Below are positions 15,270-21,202 of a stretch of 22,046 bases of DNA, in pieces. The notes below the pieces were generated by a model that was given only the letters and a program-made list of their open reading frames with translations, had not been told where the DNA came from and ran no database searches. This DNA is from JBFKMV01 sp041629655. GTDB taxonomy: Bacteria > Acidobacteriota > Polarisedimenticolia > Polarisedimenticolales > Polarisedimenticolaceae. The translations under genes and the position numbers were made by a program. Where the stretch lies: assembly GCA_041629655.1 (NCBI GenBank), contig JBFKMV010000066.1:1-22046 (forward strand), in the 5' to 3' direction. Numbering within the stretch: the first letter of the stretch is position 1; the number at the start of each line of letters is the position of its first letter.

Positions 15270-16441
15270 CCGCCCCCGCGATGCAAGTGGTCGTCGCCGG
15301 GGGCGGCGTGTTCGGCGTGGCCGCCGCGCTGGAGCTGCGGCGTCGCGGACACGCGGTCACGCTGCTGGACGCCGGTCCGGTGCCGCGGCCTGAGGCCTCC
15401 TCGAGCGACATCAGCAAGGCGGTGCGGATGGACTACGGTCCCGACGCGCTGTACACCGAGCTGGCCGAACGAGCGCTGGCCGTGTGGGACCGCTGGAACC
15501 GCGAGTGGGCGCGCCCGCCGTACCACCAGGACGGATTCCTGCTGTTGAGCGGCGCGCCGCTGGAGCAGGGCGGCTTCGAGCACGATTGCCTGCGGCTGCT
15601 CACCGCGCGCGGCCACACGCTCGAGCGGCTCGGCGCCTCGGATCTCGGCACGCGCTTTCCGGCCTGGACGCCGGGCTGCTACCCGGACGGTTACCTCAAC
15701 CCCCGCGCCGGGTGGGCCGAGAGCGAGAACGTCGTGCGCGGTCTCGCGGCGGCCGCTCGCGGCGCGGGCGTGACGATCGTCGAACGGAGCGGCGTCGCGC
15801 GGTTCGTCGAGCGGGGCGGCCGGGTGCGGGGCGCGATCACCACCGGCGGCGCCGAGCTCGAGGCCGACGTGGTGCTGCTGGCCGCGGGCGCCTGGACGCC
15901 GTCGTTGCTGCCGGAGCTGTCGGACCGGATGTGGCCGGTCGCCCAGCCCGTGCTGTACTTCCGGCCCGCCGACCCGCGGCCCTTCCGCGCGCCGTCGTTT
16001 CCGGTCTGGGCGGCGGACATCGCCAACACGGGGTGGTACGGCTTTCCGGTCAACGGGGACGGTCTGGTCAAGGTGTCGAACCACGGCGCCGGACGGTCCG
16101 TCGATCCGGACGCGCCACGCACCGTCGACCCCGCCGCGGAGCCGCGATTCCGCGAGTTCCTGGCCGGGACGATCCCGGCGCTGGCCGCCGCGCCGCTCGA
16201 CCACGCCAAGACGTGCCTGTACTGCGACGCCTGGGACGGCAACTTCTGGATCGACCACCACCCGGAGCGTCCCGGCCTGTTCGTCGCGGCCGGCGGCAGC
16301 GGTCACGGGTTCAAGTTCGCGCCCGTGATCGGCGGCGTGATCGCCGACCGCCTGGAGGGCCGGCCGAACCCGTTCGCGGAACGTTTCCGCTGGCGGGACC
16401 GCTCGGACCGGCGGACCGAGGCGGCCCGCCACCTGGGGTAG
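15266..16441 (+). CDS. FAD-dependent amine oxidoreductase, monomeric sarcosine oxidase-like
   Basis: This 391-residue DAO-family flavoenzyme starts with a Rossmann FAD motif, VVVAGGGVFGVAAALELRRRG at about 8-28. C317 in the CLYCDAWDGNFWIDHHP segment aligns by pattern with the Cys that binds FAD covalently in monomeric sarcosine oxidase (Cys315 there). K269 in DGLVKVSNHG matches the lysine that activates oxygen. AAGGSGHGFKFAPVIGG at 341-357 is the family's C-terminal flavin motif. Expected chemistry is oxidative demethylation or oxidation of a secondary amine such as an N-methyl amino acid, giving imine and hydrogen peroxide. It is cytoplasmic. The ATG at 15266 overlaps the kinase stop (ATGA), suggesting translational coupling; ATG 15281 is a less likely start. 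The exact substrate is open. Confidence 0.88.
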   Translation: MTAPAMQVVVAGGGVFGVAAALELRRRGHAVTLLDAGPVPRPEASSSDISKAVRMDYGPDALYTELAERALAVWDRWNREWARPPYHQDGFLLLSGAPLEQGGFEHDCLRLLTARGHTLERLGASDLGTRFPAWTPGCYPDGYLNPRAGWAESENVVRGLAAAARGAGVTIVERSGVARFVERGGRVRGAITTGGAELEADVVLLAAGAWTPSLLPELSDRMWPVAQPVLYFRPADPRPFRAPSFPVWAADIANTGWYGFPVNGDGLVKVSNHGAGRSVDPDAPRTVDPAAEPRFREFLAGTIPALAAAPLDHAKTCLYCDAWDGNFWIDHHPERPGLFVAAGGSGHGFKFAPVIGGVIADRLEGRPNPFAERFRWRDRSDRRTEAARHLG

Positions 16442-16460
16442 ACTGGGGCAAGAGGTCCCG

Positions 16461-16730
16461 ATGCCGCGCGTGGTGTTCACCGCCAACCTGAACCGCCACC
16501 TCGAGTGCCCCGCACGCGAGGTGCCGGGAGCGACCGTGCGCGAGGCCCTGGATGCGGTGTTCCAGGACAACCCGCGCCTGCGCGGCTACGTGCTGGACGA
16601 CCAGGGCCGGCTGCGCCGGCACGTCGTGGTGTTCATCGACGGCGAGATGATCGAGGACCGGCGCGCCTTGAGTGACGCGGTTTCGCCACAGGCCGAGCTG
16701 TACGTGATGCAGGCGCTGTCGGGAGGTTGA
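16461..16730 (+). CDS. MoaD/ThiS-like ubiquitin-fold protein ending in Gly-Gly
   Basis: This 89-residue protein has the beta-grasp layout of MoaD/ThiS: VVFTANLNRHLECP at 4-17, a helix ATVREALDAVFQDNP at 24-38, HVVVFIDGEMIED at 54-66, and AELYVMQALSGG at 78-89. The exposed C-terminal Gly-Gly is the feature that E1-like enzymes adenylate, for sulfur transfer or protein conjugation. The neighbours are not molybdopterin or thiamine genes, and no E1-like or JAB protease gene lies in the window, so a moaD or thiS name is not justified. It follows the flavoenzyme by 19 bases and precedes the propeller gene by 12. AAGAGG at 16450-16455 is its ribosome binding site. A TAGACT at 16439-16444 might add an internal promoter. 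Confidence 0.85.
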   Translation: MPRVVFTANLNRHLECPAREVPGATVREALDAVFQDNPRLRGYVLDDQGRLRRHVVVFIDGEMIEDRRALSDAVSPQAELYVMQALSGG

Positions 16731-16742
16731 GGAGTCCGGATC

Positions 16743-17813
16743 ATGAGCGAGCGGATCTTCGTCGGGACGCGGAAGGGGTTGTTCACGCTGGAGCGCGGGG
16801 ACGGCTGGCGCATCGTCAACAGCGCGTTCATCGGCGACCCGGTGACCATGCTGCTGCACGACCGGCGCGACGGGACGGTCTACGCCGCGCTGAACCTCGG
16901 ACACTTCGGCGTCAAGCTGCACCGTTCCGCCGACGGCGGCGAGAGCTGGGAGGAATGCGGCGTGCCCGCGTATCCCGCCGCGGGAGACGACGGCCCCTCG
17001 CTGGTGCAGATCTGGGCGCTGGAGCCCGGCGGTGGGAACGAGCCGGGACTGCTGTGGTGCGGGACGATCCCCGGGGGGCTGTTCGTCTCCCGCGACCGCG
17101 GCGCCACGTGGACGCTCAACCGGCCGCTGTGGAACCGGCCCGAGCGGGCCTCGTGGTTCGGCGGCGGCTACGACGACCCGGGGATCCACTCGGTGTGCGT
17201 CGACCCCCGGGACGCGCGGCGCCTGACCGTCGGCGTCTCGTGCGGCGGGGTGTGGGTGACCCGCGACCAGGGCGAGACGTGGAGCTGCGAGACCCAGGGC
17301 ATGCACGCGGCCTACATGCCGCCCGAGAAGCGCGAGCAACCGGAGATCCAGGACCCGCACCGCGTCGTGCAGTGCGCCTCGATGCCCGACGTGCTGTGGG
17401 TCCAGCACCACAACGGCGTGTTCCGCTCCACGGACGGGTCGGCGACGTGGAACGAGATCACCACCGTGCGCCCGTCGAACTTCGGCTTCGCCGTGGCGGT
17501 CCACCCGGCCGAGCCCGCCACGGCGTGGCTCGTGCCCGGCGTCAAGGACGAGTGCCGCGTCCCGGTGGACGGCAAGCTCGTCGTGGCCCGCACGCGCGAC
17601 GGCGGCGAGAGCTGGGAGCTGCTGCGCGACGGCTTGCCGCAGCAGCATGCCTACGACCTGGTCTACCGCCACGCCCTGGAAGTCGACGAGTCGGGGGACC
17701 GCCTCGTGATGGGCTCCACGACGGGGACACTGTGGGTCAGCGAGAACCAGGGCGACCGCTGGCACGTCGCGGCGGGACACCTGCCTCCGATCTATTGCAC
17801 CCGCTTCGCCTAG
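16743..17813 (+). CDS. Cytoplasmic Asp-box (BNR-type) beta-propeller protein
   Basis: This 356-residue protein begins directly with the first strand, ERIFVGTRKGLFTLE, and has no signal peptide, so it should stay in the cytoplasm. Six Asp-box-like turns are visible: SADGGESW, SRDRGATW, TRDQGETW, STDGSATW, TRDGGESW and SENQGDRW. They give a six- or seven-bladed propeller. Such proteins are often auto-annotated as sialidases or glycosyl hydrolases, but the arginine triad and other sialidase catalytic residues are not apparent, so I avoid that name. GAGGAG at 16729-16734, eight bases before the ATG and overlapping the upstream stop, ties it to the Gly-Gly protein. I infer that the two proteins work together; what the propeller binds is unknown. 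Confidence 0.85.
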   Translation: MSERIFVGTRKGLFTLERGDGWRIVNSAFIGDPVTMLLHDRRDGTVYAALNLGHFGVKLHRSADGGESWEECGVPAYPAAGDDGPSLVQIWALEPGGGNEPGLLWCGTIPGGLFVSRDRGATWTLNRPLWNRPERASWFGGGYDDPGIHSVCVDPRDARRLTVGVSCGGVWVTRDQGETWSCETQGMHAAYMPPEKREQPEIQDPHRVVQCASMPDVLWVQHHNGVFRSTDGSATWNEITTVRPSNFGFAVAVHPAEPATAWLVPGVKDECRVPVDGKLVVARTRDGGESWELLRDGLPQQHAYDLVYRHALEVDESGDRLVMGSTTGTLWVSENQGDRWHVAAGHLPPIYCTRFA

Positions 17814-17814
17814 G

Positions 17815-17850
17815 CGCCCCGGGGCGGCGCGGCCCGCTCTGTTGCGGGCC
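17815..17850 (+). terminator. Possible hairpins after the propeller gene
   Basis: Just after the stop codon there is a palindrome, CGCCCCGGGGCG at 17815-17826. A second stem, GGCCCGC at 17831-17837 with GCGGGCC at 17844-17850, has a six-base loop. Neither is followed by a run of T, so intrinsic termination is uncertain. The second stem overlaps the -35 box of the next gene. Confidence 0.35.
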
Positions 17851-17870
17851 GGCGCGAGTCCTCGTATAAC
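17842..17870 (+). promoter_or_regulatory. Sigma70-type promoter, TTGCGG-N17-TATAAC
   Basis: TTGCGG at 17842-17847 and TATAAC at 17865-17870 are exactly 17 bases apart. Transcription would start near 17877, giving a leader of about 45 bases before the ATG at 17922. This is the best two-box promoter in the window together with that at 20788. Confidence 0.6.
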
Positions 17871-17884
17871 CAAGTCGCCTGAGA

Positions 17885-17901
17885 CCGGGCCGGCGGCCCG
17901 G
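17885..17901 (+). promoter_or_regulatory. Leader hairpin upstream of the ribosome binding site
   Basis: CCGGGCC at 17885-17891 and GGCCCGG at 17895-17901 form a perfect seven-base stem with a three-base loop. It lies between the predicted start of transcription and the ribosome binding site GAGGGGGG (17909-17916). It could protect the 5' end of the message or affect translation. Confidence 0.45.
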
Positions 17902-17921
17902 CATCACAGAGGGGGGATTCC

Positions 17922-20744
17922 ATGCCCAGGACCGGGGGTTGGCGCACCGTCGCGCTGGTCGTGGTCGCAACGCTCTCCGGCTCGCTCGCGGCGCAGGACG
18001 ACGCGCCCGAGACGCGCATCGCCTCGCCGCGTCACGGTCTGACCGGCAACACGCAACCGGGCGAGGACGTCGAGGGCGGACCGCTCACCGAGGGCGAGCA
18101 GCTGCGGCGCTGGACGCAGCTCACCGAGGCCGAGGTCAACGCGGTCGACCCGACCTTCCGGCACTGGGTCGAGCTGATCCGCAGCGGCCGCGCGGACAAG
18201 CGGATCATGCGTCTGTACTGGTACTACCGTTCCCGACTCGCTCCCTTCGACCGGCCGGTCCCCGAGGGCTGGCGCGCCCGCGGCATCGCGGTGCTGCGCG
18301 ACGCCGGGCGCAGCCGGGCCGCCAGTGCGGCATTCGAGCTCGGGCGCCGCGAGCGGCTCGCCACGGTGGAGTCGGACGTCCTGGGCCGGCTCCGCGGCGA
18401 CGCACCCGCCGCGGGGCGGACGGAGATCGCGGGAGGCATCGCCGCGCGCGGCGTGTGGGTGCCGATCGGTCCCTACGACATCGCGGGCCGCACCACCGGG
18501 CTCGACCGCCCGGCGGGCGAGCCGGACACGCTCTACGCGGCGGTCGCCGACGGCGGCGTGTGGCGCACGCGCGACGCCGGCCAGACCTGGGAGCGCCTGA
18601 GCGACTTCGAGCAGACGCTCTCCGGCGGCGCGATCCTGCTCGACCCCACCGATCCCGCAACGATCTACTTCGGCACCGGCGAGGGCAACCTGGCCATCGA
18701 CAACTACCCCGGCATCGGCGTGCTCAAGTCGACCGACGCCGGGCTGACCTGGAGCGCCAGCAACCACTTCTCGTCCTCGGTCCGGCGGCTCGCCATGCAC
18801 GCCTCCGAGCCCTCGCGGATCTGGGCTGCCGGCGACGATGGCTGCTACGTCAGCACCGACGCCGGCGCCACGTTCAGCGTGGTCAGCGCCCCGGGGCTGC
18901 CCACCGGAACCGGCGCCTCGGACGTGCTGGTGCGCCCGGACGATCCGGACCGCGTCTACTGCGCGCTGTGGGGCGGCGACGTGGGCGGGATCTACCGCTC
19001 CACCGACCGCGGGCTGAGCTGGACGTTGCTCGAGAACGGGCTGCCGGTGGCCGGCAGCGTCGGGCGCATCTCGCTGGCGGTCCACGCCGCGAATCCGGAC
19101 GTGATGCTGGCCGGCGTCGACGAGAGCGGCGGAACGATCTACAAGACCGTGGACGCCGGCGACAGCTGGACCGTTCCCAACGGCGGCTCGCTGGGCTACT
19201 GCGGCGGCCAGTGCTGGTACGACAACGTGGTCGGCATCGATCCCGTCAACCCCGACCTGATGTACGCGGGCGGCGTCAGCGCCTACCGCTCGCTGGACGG
19301 CGGCGCCAGCTGGGCCGTGATGTCCTCGGGCGTGCACGTCGATCACCACCACATCCTGACGCCGACCGCCGGCGAGGTGCTGCTGGCGAACGACGGCGGC
19401 ATCTACCACTCGTCGAACAGCGGCGACTCGTGGGTCGAATGGTCGCTGGGCATGGACACCTCGCAGTACTACGGCATCTGCCGCCACGCCAGCAACGACT
19501 ACTGGGCCTTCGGCGGCACGCAGGACAACGGCTCGCACCGCCGGCGGCAGAGCGACGAGTGGACGCAGCCGCTGGGCGGCGACGGCGGGATGTGCATGGC
19601 CGGTCCCGACGCCAGCGACGTGATCGTGGGCGAGTTCCAGAACCACAACATGCAACGCAGCGCCGACGACGGCGCGAGCTGGTTCTCGGCCAACGGCGGC
19701 ATGGGCGGCGGCGAGCCGCGCTCGTGGATCGGCATCCTGGAAGTCGATCCGGGCAACCGCAACAACATGTGGACCGGCAGAAGCCGGATCTACCGCTCGC
19801 TGGACGCGCGGGCGACGGACTGGGAGTCGGTCAGCGGCCCGCTGTACTTCGGCCTCTCGGTCGGCGCGATCGCCGTCGCGCCCAGCGACTCGGCCACGGT
19901 CTACGCGGGCTTCACGGCCGGCGGACTGTACAAGACCAACGACGCCCTCGATCCCAGCCCCTCGTGGACCGACATCCGCGACGGCGCGATGCCGATGACC
20001 ACGGTGCGGCGCATCGCCGTGCACCCCGACGACCGCGACACGGTCTACGTGGTGATCAGCGGCTTCGGCGCGCAGCGGATCTGGAAGTCGGACGACGGCG
20101 GCGCGACGTGGCAGATCCGCACCGGGGACCTGCCCGACGTTCCGGTCAACGACATGGTCGTCGACGGCGACAACCCGGGCACGCTGATCGTCGCCACCGA
20201 CCTCGCGGTGTTCCGCTCCGACGACGACGGCGCGACGTGGTACGGCTTCAGCAGCGGACTGCCCACGGCCGCCGCGATCGAGTTCACCTACAACCGCGAC
20301 ACGGGACACCTCCGCGTCGGCACGCACGGCCGCAGCATGTGGGACTGGAAGCCGGCGGTGACGACGCCGGTGCCGGTGCCCGACGGGCTCCACGCACCGG
20401 GCGCGCCGCTCAGGGCCACGCGGCTCGACGCCACGACGATGCGGGTCCAGTGGGACGTCACCGGCACGTGCGTCGCGCAGACGTACAACCTGCTCTATGG
20501 CGACCTGGACGACGTGGCGACACGCTCCTACTCGGGGGCCGAGTGCGACATCGGCAACTCGGGCCGGGCCGATCTGCCGATTCCGGCCACGGCCTCGGGC
20601 AACGTGTTCTTTGTCGTCACGGCCACCGACGGCGCCGGCACCGAGGGGGCCCACGGCTACGACGATCTCGGCAACCCGTTGGCGGCGAACGGGATCGGAT
20701 TCTGCGGCGTCACCGGCCAGGACGCGTTGGCCACCTGCCCGTGA
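17922..20744 (+). CDS. Large exported Asp-box (sortilin/BNR-type) beta-propeller protein
   Basis: The 940-residue protein has a signal peptide ending near SLAAQDD (about 24). A helical, Arg-rich segment (about 50-165) follows, and then a long Asp-box region (about 175-815). I count ten good Asp boxes, among them STDAGLTW, STDRGLSW, SADDGASW and SDDGGATW, and two degenerate ones. That suits two propellers packed together, as in VPS10/sortilin-like or xyloglucanase-type proteins. The last 120 or so residues are Fn3-like with four cysteines (TGTCVAQTY, AECDIG, FCGVTG, TCP). Catalytic acids of glycosidases cannot be assigned, so enzyme activity is not claimed. It has its own promoter, leader hairpin and strong ribosome binding site. 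It is probably secreted or surface-exposed. Confidence 0.85.
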   Translation: MPRTGGWRTVALVVVATLSGSLAAQDDAPETRIASPRHGLTGNTQPGEDVEGGPLTEGEQLRRWTQLTEAEVNAVDPTFRHWVELIRSGRADKRIMRLYWYYRSRLAPFDRPVPEGWRARGIAVLRDAGRSRAASAAFELGRRERLATVESDVLGRLRGDAPAAGRTEIAGGIAARGVWVPIGPYDIAGRTTGLDRPAGEPDTLYAAVADGGVWRTRDAGQTWERLSDFEQTLSGGAILLDPTDPATIYFGTGEGNLAIDNYPGIGVLKSTDAGLTWSASNHFSSSVRRLAMHASEPSRIWAAGDDGCYVSTDAGATFSVVSAPGLPTGTGASDVLVRPDDPDRVYCALWGGDVGGIYRSTDRGLSWTLLENGLPVAGSVGRISLAVHAANPDVMLAGVDESGGTIYKTVDAGDSWTVPNGGSLGYCGGQCWYDNVVGIDPVNPDLMYAGGVSAYRSLDGGASWAVMSSGVHVDHHHILTPTAGEVLLANDGGIYHSSNSGDSWVEWSLGMDTSQYYGICRHASNDYWAFGGTQDNGSHRRRQSDEWTQPLGGDGGMCMAGPDASDVIVGEFQNHNMQRSADDGASWFSANGGMGGGEPRSWIGILEVDPGNRNNMWTGRSRIYRSLDARATDWESVSGPLYFGLSVGAIAVAPSDSATVYAGFTAGGLYKTNDALDPSPSWTDIRDGAMPMTTVRRIAVHPDDRDTVYVVISGFGAQRIWKSDDGGATWQIRTGDLPDVPVNDMVVDGDNPGTLIVATDLAVFRSDDDGATWYGFSSGLPTAAAIEFTYNRDTGHLRVGTHGRSMWDWKPAVTTPVPVPDGLHAPGAPLRATRLDATTMRVQWDVTGTCVAQTYNLLYGDLDDVATRSYSGAECDIGNSGRADLPIPATASGNVFFVVTATDGAGTEGAHGYDDLGNPLAANGIGFCGVTGQDALATCP

Positions 20745-20787
20745 CGGAGCCCGCGGACTGACCGACCGCGTGCGCCGGGCTTTCGCC

Positions 20788-20817
20788 TTGACAGGTGCCG
20801 CGGCGCGGGCGTAAACA
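20788..20817 (+). promoter_or_regulatory. Sigma70-type promoter, TTGACA-N18-TAAACA
   Basis: A perfect -35 hexamer TTGACA at 20788-20793 and a -10-like TAAACA at 20812-20817 lie 18 bases apart, in the 105-base spacer after the large propeller gene. The ribosome binding site AGGAGG at 20835-20840 follows. The small secreted protein is therefore expressed on its own. Confidence 0.6.
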
Positions 20818-20849
20818 AGGTGCAGCGGGTCACCAGGAGGGAGCCTCGG

Positions 20850-21152
20850 ATGAGCGTGCGCAGGGCGATCGCCGGCCTCGGTCTACTGGCCTTCGTTGCC
20901 GTGGCTTCCGCGGCACCACCGCAGGACCGCTCCGAGGTCCCCGGGCGGATGGTCGCCGTGGGACTGAACGAGCTGTTCCAGTCGAACCCGTCCGGCGCGT
21001 TCGAGGAATCGACCGCCAGCCCGTTCGAGCCGCCGGGCAAGCCCCCGGGCCGTCCGCCCGACCCGCCCGGCCAGAACGATCCGCCGAACCCGCCCGGCAA
21101 GCCGCCGGACCGGCCGCCGGAGTCGCCGCCGGGCCAGAGCAAGCAGGGCTAG
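20850..21152 (+). CDS. Small secreted proline-rich protein
   Basis: This 100-residue protein has a signal peptide (RRAIAGLGLLAFVAVASAA, cleaved about residue 22) and a short middle part (residues 23-58, including GRMVAVGLNELFQSNP). The Pro/Gly/charged tail holds two copies of a PPGKPPxRPP unit. It has no cysteine and no lipobox, so it should be soluble in the periplasm or outside the cell. Proline-rich repeats of this kind often span the envelope or bind partners, but no family is recognised. ATG 20850 is chosen over 20820 because the ribosome binding site AGGAGG is well placed and the signal peptide starts there. The strong promoter suggests substantial expression. It sits just upstream of the amidase, which hints at a cell-wall link only by position. 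Confidence 0.7.
   Translation: MSVRRAIAGLGLLAFVAVASAAPPQDRSEVPGRMVAVGLNELFQSNPSGAFEESTASPFEPPGKPPGRPPDPPGQNDPPNPPGKPPDRPPESPPGQSKQG
21030..21137 (+). repeat. Two-copy 60-base tandem unit coding PPGKPPxRPP...PPGQ
   Basis: Copy 1 codes residues 61-75 (PPGKPPGRPPDPPGQ) and copy 2 codes residues 81-96 (PPGKPPDRPPESPPGQ). The copy starts are 60 bases apart (21030 and 21090). The copies differ by substitutions and one extra codon, so this is an old duplication. Confidence 0.6.
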
Positions 21153-21173
21153 CCGGCCCGCGCCTGCGCGGTT

Positions 21174-21202
21174 CCGGGTCATCGGATAGAATCCGGACCC
21201 GG
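21174..21202 (+). promoter_or_regulatory. TAGAAT -10-like box inside an inverted repeat, before the amidase
   Basis: TAGAAT at 21187-21192 is nine bases before the GTG at 21202, the spacing of the leaderless-type genes. It lies between the arms CCGGGTC (21174-21180) and GACCCGG (21196-21202), which are 15 bases apart. The repeat could be a repressor operator, or alternatively a hairpin ending the upstream transcript. Confidence 0.45.

Noticed and set aside
16461..16730. Naming the ubiquitin-fold gene moaD, thiS or cysO
   Set aside because: No molybdopterin, thiamine or cysteine synthesis partners are nearby, and the fold alone does not separate these roles.
16743..17813. Sialidase or glycosyl hydrolase annotation for the cytoplasmic propeller
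   Set aside because: Asp boxes are structural. The arginine triad, Tyr/Glu pair and Asp of sialidases could not be identified, and there is no signal peptide.
17904..20654. 916-codon minus-strand frame opposite the large propeller
   Set aside because: It mirrors the repeated Asp-box codons and has no signal peptide or domain.
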